DNA from: Sphingobacteriaceae bacterium
GTDB taxonomy: Bacteria > Bacteroidota > Bacteroidia > Sphingobacteriales > Sphingobacteriaceae
Assembly (NCBI GenBank): GCA_903644075.1
Contig: CAHJXH010000002.1
Span: 1 to 57,366, forward strand
Direction: 5' to 3'
Length of the DNA: 57,366 nt
The notes beneath the pieces were generated by a model. The model was not told where the DNA came from and searched no databases. It saw only the letters and a list, made by a program, of their open reading frames with translations. How positions within the stretch are numbered: the stretch's first letter is position 1; the number at the start of each line of letters is the position of its first letter. The position numbers and the translations under genes were made by a program. Positions 44,265 through 52,300 of this stretch are shown here, piece after piece.

Positions 44265-46721
44265 TTAAAATTTTAAGTTAAGCGAGGCCAAAAAGTTACG
44301 CGGTGCCTGCGGGTAAAAGTAATTGTAGTTAGCAACTTGCCCGCCTTCAATATCTGCATAAGTAGCGCCGTTGGTTTCGTATTTGTTACAGAATATGTTG
44401 TTGATCAGCAACGTGATACCAATGTTTTTTATTGATTTAATGCTGAAGTTATAATTCAAGCGCAGGTTATTAACAAAGTACGAGTTGATATAACGGTTGA
44501 TAACGTACGAATTGTTTTTGGCAGATAATGTAGGGTCGCCGGCAGAGGTAAGTCCGGCTGGGTTAATATTCGAAGTGTTATCTAAATATTGTTTGCTCAC
44601 ATATTTGCTGATCAAAGCAATCTCGCCGTTTTTGATCGGGCGGAAACTGATCTCGCTACCAGCTACTACATTTGGCGAAAAGGCAATATCGGTTTTCTTG
44701 TAATCAGTTTCTACATAAAGCCCGGTATCATAGTTGTACAGAAACTGCTGGAAGTTTTTAACCTTATTTTGGCTGAAAGCAGCATTGGCTGCCCAGCTCA
44801 GTTGCCTGGTAATACGCAGGCGGCCGTCAAGCTCGATACCTTCGCGGTAGCTATCTTTTACGTTGGTATGTATGGCTGCCCCAACATCATTTAAAGCCCC
44901 GGTTTGCACCAGTTGATTTTTGTATAGCATGTAAAAACCGTTAATGCCAGCGGTGAAGATACCCTGGGTTGTGCGATAGCCTGCTTCAAAATCTTTCAGG
45001 TTTTCTGCCTTAGGGCGACTGTCGGGTGTTGAACTTGTATAGTCGTCCCGTCCCGGTTCGTGGTTACCTACGGCGAATGATGCGTACACGTTATTACGCT
45101 CATCGATTTCATAAGTTAAACCTACTTTAGGGTTAAAAAAGTTAAGGCCAACCTGTTGCTGCACATTGTTCAGGTTTCTGTCGAAGCCTAAAAATGAATA
45201 GCCGATGTGGCGGTATTGCAAATCACCATATAAGAGAAAATTTCCCGGATGCCACTCTGCACGGGCAAAGGTATTGAAGTCGGTTTTCTTGGCATCATCT
45301 CGCGAATATTGGTAATCCTGCGGGATAGAAGTGCTCTCCTGGGTCCACTCGATGTTGTTATAGTGCGCGCCTTTATATTCGTTATATGCGCCACCTAAAA
45401 CAATGTTCAGCGCATTGCTTGGCTGGTATTTAAAGTTGTAGGTTACGCCGTAAAACTCGTTGTTAAGCCATAAACGACGGATCAAATCGGTAGCATCAAT
45501 TGTAGTACCACCAACTGTTACCGGCGTTACGTTATAATTTTTGAGCGAATCAGCATTACGATACTCTTCATAATAACCGTAGCCTTTAGTGTAATGCAAA
45601 GCACCGTTGAAGGATAACTTGCTGCCCAATTGCTGATCGTACAATAACTGGTAATGGTTTTGGGTGTAGTTATCCGTTTGGTTTTTGTAGTAGGTACCGC
45701 TCGAATTAATGTAACCTAACTCATTATAAGTACGGTTACCATGCGCCAGGCTATCGGCCGGTACACCGTCCCAGGCCTGGTAGGTTTGCTCCTGACCAGA
45801 GAATACGTTAACCCTGATGATGCTGCTTTTGCCATAATAAGCACCACTTACGAAGAAGGATTTCAGCTTTGAAAATGCCCTGTCGATATAGCCATCAGAG
45901 TTAATGCGCGATAACCGTCCATCAAAACTAAAGTGACCGCCCAGTAAACCCGTACCCAGTTGAATGGTATTTTTAACCGTTCCGTAAGAACCGGCGGCAT
46001 TGTTTAATTCCAGGTAGGCCGAATCCCTGCGGGTGGTGGTCTGGATGTTGATACTGCCACCAAAAGCACCAGCGCCATTGGTTGATGTACCCACACCGCG
46101 CTGGATCTGGATATTATCGACCGATGATACCAGATCGGGCAGGTCGACAAAGTAGCTGCCCTGACTTTCGGAATCATTCAGCGGGATGCCATTAACCGTT
46201 ACGTTGATCCGCGTACCATCCGATCCACGAATACGGATCCCGGTATAACCCACGCCAGCTCCGGCATCGGAGGTAACCACTGCCGAAGGTGTTTGACCCA
46301 ACAACATTGGTAAATCCTGACCGAGGTTATTTTTCTGAATTTCCTTACGGCTTAAATTGGTAAATGCCGTTGGCGATTTACTGCTGGCCCGGGTAGAGGT
46401 TACGTTAACATCTTCAGTAATAATAGCGCCGCTGGTTAGTGCAATGTTGTTTGTAATATTGGCATTTACGCTAACCTCTTTGTTAACGGTTGTATAACCA
46501 ATAAAACTAACCCGAACGGTATAATCACCGCCTTTTAAATTGCTGAACTGATAATGCCCTACAGCATCGGCAATAATAGTTTGTGCTTTTGTAATGCTTA
46601 CGGTAGCACCAGGTAATGCGCTGCCGGTTTGGCTATCGGTAACTGTGCCCGATAACGTAAATTGAGCCGATGCCATAAAAGGCAACAGCAAGGCTGTAAT
46701 AGCCAGGAGTAAATTTTTCAC
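44265..46721 (-). CDS. TonB-dependent receptor, probable thiamine transporter
   Basis: The outer-membrane receptor imports a substrate using TonB energy. I choose GTG 46721 (then KNLLLAITALLLPFMASAQ, a good signal peptide) because any upstream Met falls in the riboswitch; the product is 818 aa. A CarboxypepD_reg-like domain (TLSGTVTDSQTGSALPGATV, about 23-100) precedes the plug domain (LGQTPSAVVTSDAGAGVGYT, about 135-240) and the barrel, ending in NFLASLNLKF with the C-terminal Phe. There is no SusD partner, consistent with vitamin rather than glycan uptake. The leader holds a TPP riboswitch and pnuC follows. Confidence 0.92.
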   Translation of the reverse strand: MKNLLLAITALLLPFMASAQFTLSGTVTDSQTGSALPGATVSITKAQTIIADAVGHYQFSNLKGGDYTVRVSFIGYTTVNKEVSVNANITNNIALTSGAIITEDVNVTSTRASSKSPTAFTNLSRKEIQKNNLGQDLPMLLGQTPSAVVTSDAGAGVGYTGIRIRGSDGTRINVTVNGIPLNDSESQGSYFVDLPDLVSSVDNIQIQRGVGTSTNGAGAFGGSINIQTTTRRDSAYLELNNAAGSYGTVKNTIQLGTGLLGGHFSFDGRLSRINSDGYIDRAFSKLKSFFVSGAYYGKSSIIRVNVFSGQEQTYQAWDGVPADSLAHGNRTYNELGYINSSGTYYKNQTDNYTQNHYQLLYDQQLGSKLSFNGALHYTKGYGYYEEYRNADSLKNYNVTPVTVGGTTIDATDLIRRLWLNNEFYGVTYNFKYQPSNALNIVLGGAYNEYKGAHYNNIEWTQESTSIPQDYQYSRDDAKKTDFNTFARAEWHPGNFLLYGDLQYRHIGYSFLGFDRNLNNVQQQVGLNFFNPKVGLTYEIDERNNVYASFAVGNHEPGRDDYTSSTPDSRPKAENLKDFEAGYRTTQGIFTAGINGFYMLYKNQLVQTGALNDVGAAIHTNVKDSYREGIELDGRLRITRQLSWAANAAFSQNKVKNFQQFLYNYDTGLYVETDYKKTDIAFSPNVVAGSEISFRPIKNGEIALISKYVSKQYLDNTSNINPAGLTSAGDPTLSAKNNSYVINRYINSYFVNNLRLNYNFSIKSIKNIGITLLINNIFCNKYETNGATYADIEGGQVANYNYFYPQAPRNFLASLNLKF

Positions 46722-46782
46722 AATAAATGAACAATAATAATGAGTTAAACCATCTGCCCGTAAGGGAGTCAACGAGCAGTAC

Positions 46783-46997
46783 ACTTAACTTTTTACCATC
46801 CCTACGCCGGCATTATCCGGATCAGGTGCAGGAGGGAGTTGATAGTTGTTGGTTCATAGTTCATAGCCGAAACCCGACTCGTAACTCAAAACCCGTAACT
46901 CAAAACTTCTCTCCATGGGTATGATCTCAGCCTGTCTTTCAGTTTGGTAAACAATCTGCAGTTTGTTTGCAACCAAAGCAAGGCACCCCTTAAGAAT
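46783..46997 (-). promoter_or_regulatory. TPP riboswitch (THI element)
   Basis: On the reverse strand the 5' part AAGGGGTGCC (46996-46987) precedes a long P3 arm. Then come CTGAGATCATACCC (46931-46918), a variable region, CACCTGATCCGGATAATGCC (about 46831-46812) and GGCGTAGGGATGG (about 46808-46796). These are the diagnostic conserved words of the thiamine pyrophosphate aptamer. TTAAG/CTTAA ends can form P1. A hairpin CTGCTCGT/ACGGGCAG (about 46779-46754) follows and precedes GTG 46721. It could be part of the expression platform. The P3 arm between GGGGTGCC and CTGAGA is unusually long, about 55 nt. Confidence 0.93.
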
Positions 46998-47003
46998 ATG
47001 CGA

Positions 47004-47011
47004 CAAATATA
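47004..47011 (-). promoter_or_regulatory. -7 box upstream of the TPP riboswitch
   Basis: TATATTTG on the reverse strand matches TAnnTTTG exactly. Transcription would start near 46998, at the 5' edge of the aptamer. The -33 box is not clear. Confidence 0.5.
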
Positions 47012-47054
47012 GTATTTGGTTTGGAATATTAAGGAATTGTGAATGTTCACCACC

Positions 47055-47152
47055 CGTCATCCTGAATTTATTTCAGGATCCCACGTACAAAGTCTGCTAT
47101 CTGCCTGTTGTAAACCTGACATGTAGGGTACTGAAACAAATTTAGCATGACG
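47055..47152. repeat. Repeat family A, complete palindrome, copy 5
   Basis: Starts CGTCATCCTGAATTTATTTC, continues AGGATCCCACGTACAAAGTC and ends AAATTTAGCATGACG. It lies between the riboswitch operon and aspS, which diverge. The rest of the 47153-47351 stretch holds a CGAAATC-type short repeat at about 47285-47311 and the aspS promoter. Confidence 0.8.
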
Positions 47153-47294
47153 GTAGGTTGCTTGTGTTATCACCAATAATGGTAGGGGTGGCATTAACAA
47201 TGTGGTTATAAAAGTGATATTTCTCATACTTTAAGTATACTCATGCATCTATTACTGCCAATACCATTGCAATCTTCTTAAATCCGAAATCGAA

Positions 47295-47327
47295 TTTCCG
47301 AAATCCGAAATCAAAAAATTACATTTG
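47295..47327 (+). promoter_or_regulatory. Promoter for aspS
   Basis: TTTC (47295-47298), a 21-nt spacer and TACATTTG (47320-47327). The -7 box is a perfect TAnnTTTG match and is 24 nt before the aspS ATG. The -33 has one mismatch. Confidence 0.5.
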
Positions 47328-47351
47328 CAGACTTTGACAATTTAAGAGGCT

Positions 47352-49097
47352 ATGCTCAGAACACACACTTGCGGCGAATTAAACATCAGTAATTTAGGTG
47401 AAACTGTAACCCTATCGGGTTGGGTACAGAAATCGCGCGATTTGGGGGGTACCACATTTGTGGATATCCGCGATCGTTATGGTTTAACGCAATTGGTTTT
47501 TAATGCCGATACAGATGCTCAACTGCGGGATCAGGGCCGCGGGCTTGGCCGCGAGTACGTGATCACCGTTACCGGTAAGGTGCTGGAGCGTTCTAACAAA
47601 AACACAAAAATCCCTACCGGCGAAATTGAGATCACGGTAGAGAGCATCGAAATATTGAACGAGGCTAAAATTCCTCCGTTCCTGATTGAAGACGAAACCG
47701 ATGGCGGTGAGGAGCTGCGTGCTAAATACCGTTACCTGGATTTACGCCGTGCGCCTATCCGCAATAACCTTATTTTACGCCACAAAATGGCGCAGGAAGT
47801 TCGCCGTTATTTAAGCGACCTGGATTTTATTGAGGTAGAAACACCGGTACTAATTAAATCGACTCCGGAAGGTGCCCGCGATTTCGTGGTGCCAAGCCGT
47901 ATGAACCCGGGCGAATTTTATGCCCTGCCGCAATCGCCGCAAACATTTAAGCAGTTACTGATGGTAAGCGGTTTCGACCGTTACTTCCAGATCGTTAAGT
48001 GTTTCCGTGATGAGGATTTGCGTGCTGATCGTCAGCCCGAGTTTACACAGATCGACTGTGAGTTATCTTTCGTTACCCAGGAAGATATCCTGAACATATT
48101 TGAAGGCCTTACCCGCCACCTGTTTAACAAGGTAAAAGGTATTGAGCTGAACGAGTTTCCGCGGATGTATTATGCCGATGCCATGCGTTTATACGGATCA
48201 GATAAGCCAGACCGTAGATTCGGGATGGAGTTTGTGGAGATGAACGATTTGGTAAAAGGTAAAGATTTCAGCGTATTTGATAATGCCGAACTGGTTGTAG
48301 GTATCAACGCCAAAGGTGCAGCGGGTTATACCCGTAAACAACTAGACGAGTTAACCGACTTTTTAAAACGCCCGCAAATTGGCGCTACCGGCTTAATTTA
48401 TATGCGCTACAATACCGATGGTACGCTAAAATCATCAGTAGATAAATTCTACAACGAAGACGACCTCACCAATTGGGCAGCTGCTTTTGGTGCAGAGCAA
48501 GGCGATTTAATTTTGATCCTTGCCGGTAATACTGATAAAGTACGCAAGCAAATGAACGAGCTGCGCCTGGAAATGGGTACCCGTTTAGGCCTGCGCGATA
48601 AAAATACTTATGCACCGCTTTGGGTAGTCGATTTCCCGCTGTTGGAATTTGATGAAGAAAGTGGCCGTTACCACGCCATGCACCACCCCTTCACTTCGCC
48701 TAAGCCGGAGGATATAGCATTGCTGGATACACATCCGGGCGATGTACGTGCCAATGCTTATGATTTGGTAATTAACGGTACTGAGATTGGCGGTGGTTCT
48801 ATCCGTATCCACAATAAAGACCTACAGGGCTTAATGTTTAAGCATTTAGGCTTTAGCAAAGAAGAAGCGCAGAAACAATTCGGCTTCCTGATGGATGCTT
48901 TCGAATATGGCGCACCTCCGCATGGTGGTATCGCTTTCGGTTTCGACAGGCTGGCTTCTATCTTCGCAGGCTTAGATTCTATCCGCGACGTAATTGCCTT
49001 CCCTAAAAACAACTCGGGCCGCGATGTGATGATCGATTCGCCATCAACCATTGCCGATGCGCAAATGACCGAGCTGAAAATTAAGACAACTGTTTAA
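47352..49097 (+). CDS. aspS: Aspartyl-tRNA synthetase
   Basis: AspRS charges tRNA-Asp with aspartate. The 581-aa class II synthetase has an N-terminal OB-fold anticodon-binding domain ([20 protein letters not shown], about 20-50), class II motif 2 ([18 protein letters not shown]), a bacterial GAD insertion (about 300-400) and motif 3 ([13 protein letters not shown]). The RYLDLRR and [20 protein letters not shown] segments are typical. Length matches the bacterial type with the GAD domain. A strong terminator follows. Confidence 0.97.
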   Translation: MLRTHTCGELNISNLGETVTLSGWVQKSRDLGGTTFVDIRDRYGLTQLVFNADTDAQLRDQGRGLGREYVITVTGKVLERSNKNTKIPTGEIEITVESIEILNEAKIPPFLIEDETDGGEELRAKYRYLDLRRAPIRNNLILRHKMAQEVRRYLSDLDFIEVETPVLIKSTPEGARDFVVPSRMNPGEFYALPQSPQTFKQLLMVSGFDRYFQIVKCFRDEDLRADRQPEFTQIDCELSFVTQEDILNIFEGLTRHLFNKVKGIELNEFPRMYYADAMRLYGSDKPDRRFGMEFVEMNDLVKGKDFSVFDNAELVVGINAKGAAGYTRKQLDELTDFLKRPQIGATGLIYMRYNTDGTLKSSVDKFYNEDDLTNWAAAFGAEQGDLILILAGNTDKVRKQMNELRLEMGTRLGLRDKNTYAPLWVVDFPLLEFDEESGRYHAMHHPFTSPKPEDIALLDTHPGDVRANAYDLVINGTEIGGGSIRIHNKDLQGLMFKHLGFSKEEAQKQFGFLMDAFEYGAPPHGGIAFGFDRLASIFAGLDSIRDVIAFPKNNSGRDVMIDSPSTIADAQMTELKIKTTV

Positions 49098-49192
49098 TGT
49101 GCAGATAATCTTGATGTGCAAATGCTTGGATATGCAGATGTGCATATGATCTAATCAATGTGGAAATAACAATAGATAATGATGATATATAT

Positions 49193-49216
49193 AAGAGGCT
49201 TCGGCCTCTTTTTTGT
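49193..49216 (+). terminator. Intrinsic terminator after aspS
   Basis: AAGAGGC-TTCG-GCCTCTT stem with a stable tetraloop and TTTT tail. Between the aspS stop and this hairpin there is a short GATGTGCA-type repeat. Confidence 0.85.
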
Positions 49217-49346
49217 TAAAAAGCGTTAAAAGTATCTGTTTAACATTATAATGATGCATTTTTAACACCCGGTGTTACAATAAATGCTTGCCAAGCGTAG
49301 TTACAGTGGTATAAGTATTTTGTACCCCATACATTAAAATAACAAT

Positions 49347-49838
49347 ATGAAAAAATACCTACTATTACTTTTTGTAGCCGTTATCGGCATTAGTTCTTGT
49401 AAAAAAAGCAGCGATGATACCTCTGCTACCGATGCCGCAACGGCAGCGGCACAAGCCCAAACAGATGATGCAACCATAAAGGCCTATTTTGCAACCAATA
49501 ATATTACCGACGCTGTTAAAGATGCTTCGGGTTTATATTATGAGGTGGTTACACCGGGCACCGGCGCTTACCCTACAGCAGCATCGGTTGTTACGGTTAA
49601 TTATACCGGCGCTTTGCTCGATGGTACAGTATTCGATACCGGCTTAAGTTTTCAAACAGGCTTGAGTGCTAACGCTAATATAATACAAGGCTGGAAAAAC
49701 GGTATTCCGCATATTAATCTTAGTGGCCGCATCAAATTGTTTATCCCGTCTGCATTGGCTTATGGCACAACAGCCCAGACAAAAATCCCGGCAAATTCTT
49801 GCCTTGTTTTTACGATTGATCTGATCAAGCTGAACTAA
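49347..49838 (+). CDS. FKBP-type peptidyl-prolyl isomerase, lipoprotein
   Basis: FKBP proteins isomerise peptidyl-prolyl bonds and assist folding of envelope proteins. The 163-aa product has a lipoprotein signal ending GISSC (Cys18), a Ala/Asp-rich linker, and an FKBP domain with VTVNYTGALLDGTVFDT, IIQGWKNGIPHI and KLFIPSALAYGT. The conserved aromatic active-site residues are largely present. It appears monocistronic. Confidence 0.92.
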   Translation: MKKYLLLLFVAVIGISSCKKSSDDTSATDAATAAAQAQTDDATIKAYFATNNITDAVKDASGLYYEVVTPGTGAYPTAASVVTVNYTGALLDGTVFDTGLSFQTGLSANANIIQGWKNGIPHINLSGRIKLFIPSALAYGTTAQTKIPANSCLVFTIDLIKLN

Positions 49839-49843
49839 TTCGG

Positions 49844-49956
49844 CAATTTGTCGATTAGCTAATTTGTCAATGCCTTTAAAGCGATGATTTAATTTGTCGA
49901 TTTGTTAATTAGCCAATGCTCATTGACAAATCGACAAATTAGCTAATTGACAAATT
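49844..49956. repeat. AATTTGTCGATTAGCTAATT inverted repeats
   Basis: CAATTTGTCGATTAGCTAAT (49844) with TTGTCAATG is inverted at 49921 as CATTGACAAATCGACAAATT and AGCTAATTGACAAATT. AATTTGTCGATTTGTTAATT lies between them. The block fills the gap to the M20 gene and may double as a terminator. Confidence 0.65.
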
Positions 49957-50006
49957 ATCCTCCCCTTTTTTCATTATCTTTCAGTCTCACTAAACTAACT
50001 GACCGC

Positions 50007-51314
50007 ATGATGAAAAAACTTTACCCTTTAATCTTTTCTTTATTTTCTGTTAGCGCCTTTGCGCAAACGGCTGCCACACATGCTTTGGTAAGCAAAAAGG
50101 CCGATGCCTTAGAGCAAAAAGTAATTGCCTGGCGCCGCGATTTTCACGAGCACCCTGAACTTGGGAATCACGAAGTGCGTACAGCCGATATTGTGGCCAA
50201 GCATTTAAAATCCTTAGGCATCGAGGTAAAAACCGGTGTAGCCCATACGGGTGTGGTTGGTGTGTTGGTAGGCGGTAAACCTGGCCCCGTGGTAGCCCTG
50301 CGTGCCGATATGGATGGCCTGCCGGTTACCGAACGTGTAAATATCCCCTTTGCATCGAAAGTTAAAACTATGTACAATGGCAACGAGGTTGGCGTAATGG
50401 CAGCCTGCGGTCATGATTCGCACGTGGCTATGCTGATGGGTGTTGCCGAGATCCTAGCTTCTATGAAAGCCGATTTGCATGGTACGGTGAAGTTCATCTT
50501 CCAACCGGCAGAAGAAGGCCCGCCGGCTGGCGAAGAAGGTGGTGCTGAACTAATGGTTAAAGAAGGCGTGCTGGAAAATCCTAAAGTTGATGTGATCTTC
50601 GGTCTGCATATTAACTCGCAAACCGAAGTTGGCAAAATAGGTTATCGCCCGGGTGGTACTATGGCTGCCGTAAACGATATGCAAATTATAGTGAAAGGCC
50701 GCTCTGCCCACGGTGCATACCCATGGAGCAGTATCGACCCGATTGTGGTTTCGGCAGAAATTATTAATAACCTGCAAACCATTGTAAGCCGTAATTTAGA
50801 TGTTACCCAAAATGGTGGTGTAGTAACCATCGGCGCTATTAATGGCGGTAACCGCTCTAACATTATTCCCGAAAAGGTAGAAATGTTAGGTACTATCCGT
50901 GCGCTAAGTACGGCCGATGAAAAAATGCTGATTGAGCGCGTTAAGCAAATTGCCACCAAAACAGCAGAAGCTAACGGCGCTACTGCCGAGGTTAAAATCC
51001 CGTACAGCAATCACTACCCGGTAACTTATAATGATCCTGCACTTACTGCTAAAATGCTGCCAACGCTGCAAGCTACTGCCGGTACCGAAAACGTATTGCT
51101 GCGCCCTGCCGCAACCGGAGCGGAAGACTTTAGTTTCTTTGAGCAAAAGGTACCCGGTTTATTCTTCTTTTTAGGAGGTATGCCCAAAGGTGGCGATCCG
51201 CTGAAAGCGCCATCGCACCATACGCCCGATTTTTATATCGATGAAAGCGGGTTTACCCTCGGCGTAAAAGCCATGTGTAATTTAACGCTGGATTATATGA
51301 ATAGTAAGAAGTAA
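50007..51314 (+). CDS. M20 family amidohydrolase (carboxypeptidase/hippurate hydrolase-like), secreted
   Basis: M20D enzymes hydrolyse N-acyl amino acids or peptides. I start at ATG 50007 (then MKKLYPLIFSLFSVSAFAQ, a clean signal peptide), giving 435 aa. Metal-binding motifs are ACGHDSHVAML, FQPAEEGPPAGEEGG and GLHINSQTEVGK, and the C-terminal GAEDFSFFEQKVPGLFFFLG is diagnostic of the family. The dimerisation domain follows at about 200-315. Export to the periplasm is supported by the AQ cleavage site. Confidence 0.93.
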   Translation: MMKKLYPLIFSLFSVSAFAQTAATHALVSKKADALEQKVIAWRRDFHEHPELGNHEVRTADIVAKHLKSLGIEVKTGVAHTGVVGVLVGGKPGPVVALRADMDGLPVTERVNIPFASKVKTMYNGNEVGVMAACGHDSHVAMLMGVAEILASMKADLHGTVKFIFQPAEEGPPAGEEGGAELMVKEGVLENPKVDVIFGLHINSQTEVGKIGYRPGGTMAAVNDMQIIVKGRSAHGAYPWSSIDPIVVSAEIINNLQTIVSRNLDVTQNGGVVTIGAINGGNRSNIIPEKVEMLGTIRALSTADEKMLIERVKQIATKTAEANGATAEVKIPYSNHYPVTYNDPALTAKMLPTLQATAGTENVLLRPAATGAEDFSFFEQKVPGLFFFLGGMPKGGDPLKAPSHHTPDFYIDESGFTLGVKAMCNLTLDYMNSKK

Positions 51315-51326
51315 TGATTCACTCCC

Positions 51327-51420
51327 TTTGTCATTCTGAGCGATAGCGAAGAATCTTCTTCGCTCTGTGTGTCGTTAATGCAGGTCGAAGAAGATTCTTC
51401 ACTACGTTCTGAATGACAAA
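51327..51420. repeat. 94-bp palindrome (TTTGTCATTCTGAGCGATAG)
   Basis: Left arm TTTGTCATTCTGAGCGATAG followed by CGAAGAATCTTCTTCG. The right arm CGAAGAAGATTCTTC and ACGTTCTGAATGACAAA inverts it. Single-arm relatives are at 13996-14032, 11048 and 29051. Confidence 0.8.
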
Positions 51421-51478
51421 AATTTATTCTTTGAAATAATCCGTTTCAAAAAATATCGTACAATTGTTCACTCAGTCT

Positions 51479-52144
51479 ATGAACAACGATTTCCTAACCA
51501 TCCGAACCTTTGACGACCCAGCATTAATGCAGGAATTTACCAATTTGCTGATAGCAAATCATATCGAATATTTGATAGAGAAAAATGCAATTGGCATTAA
51601 TCCACTCGCCAATTTAAACCCCGATATTTCTACGGAATATGAGGTAAAAGTTGCAAGTGATGACTTCAATAAAGTGAACGAGCTTTTGATCAGTAATGAT
51701 AAAACAGACCTGAGTGTTATTGATGAAGATTATTACCTGTACCAGTTTACCAATGATGAACTAATAGATATTTTAGTTAAATCGGAAGAATGGAGCAGTA
51801 CAGATTATGTGCTTGCGCAACAAATCCTGGCAAAACGGGGTGTAAACATAAGCCAGGCAGATCTTTAAAGCCTAAAGGCAAAGCATCTAAATTTACTTCA
51901 ACAACCCGAAAATCCACAAACGGGGTTAATTGTAGTTGGCTACGTATTGGCGTTTATAGGTGGGTTCGCCGGGATATTTATCGGTTGATATTTAAAAAGC
52001 AGTAAGAAAACCATGCCCAATGGCGAGCAGTTTTATAGCTTTATTGATAAAGACCGTAAGCATGGCCAAACCATATTTGTAATTGGCTGCATTTGTTTTG
52101 TATTAACAATATTGCTCCGGATATTTATTGCTGCCACGCGATAA
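51479..52144 (+). pseudogene. DUF2007-like protein with membrane tail, two in-frame stop codons
   Basis: From ATG 51479 the frame encodes an N-terminal signal-transducing-like domain (FLTIRTFDDPALMQEFTNLL, similar to DUF2007) and a helical segment, to TAA 51866-51868. The same frame continues SLKAKHLNLLQQPENPQTGL, then IVVGYVLAFIGGFAGIFIG (a membrane helix), to TGA 51986-51988. It then continues with YLKSSKKTMPNGEQFYSF and IFVIGCICFVLTILLRIF (second helix) before TAA 52142-52144. The intact frame gives about 221 codons with two stops at codons 130 and 170. The first is one base from a sense codon, and the second could be a Trp TGG. The three-part frame match is too good to be chance. Confidence 0.75.
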
Positions 52145-52160
52145 ATTAATGTTTATCGCC

Positions 52161-52271
52161 CGTCATCCTGAACTTGTTTCAGGATCCCACAGGACAGGTA
52201 TGTGATAGTCATATTCGGCATGCAAATCTTACACTTAGCATGTGGGATGCTGAAACGAGTTCAGTATGACG
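52161..52271. repeat. Repeat family A, complete palindrome, copy 6
   Basis: Starts CGTCATCCTGAACTTGTTTC, then AGGATCCCACAGGACAGGTA, and ends CTGAAACGAGTTCAGTATGA with CG. It lies between the DUF2007-like pseudogene and the 3' end of the serine hydrolase gene. It is among the most complete copies. Confidence 0.8.
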
Positions 52272-52300
52272 TAAGGGCGCTGAAGCATCGTCAAATCAAA

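Noticed and set aside
46722..46784. Upstream Met start for the TonB receptor at 46784
   Set aside because: It would place coding sequence inside the riboswitch 3' part and would precede the signal peptide with a non-hydrophobic, Cys-containing segment; GTG 46721 gives a clean signal peptide.
11743..51988. Stop-codon reassignment as an explanation for the in-frame TAA/TGA codons
   Set aside because: Normal genes in the window end cleanly at TAA and TGA, with no conserved read-through. Isolated mutation or sequencing error is simpler.
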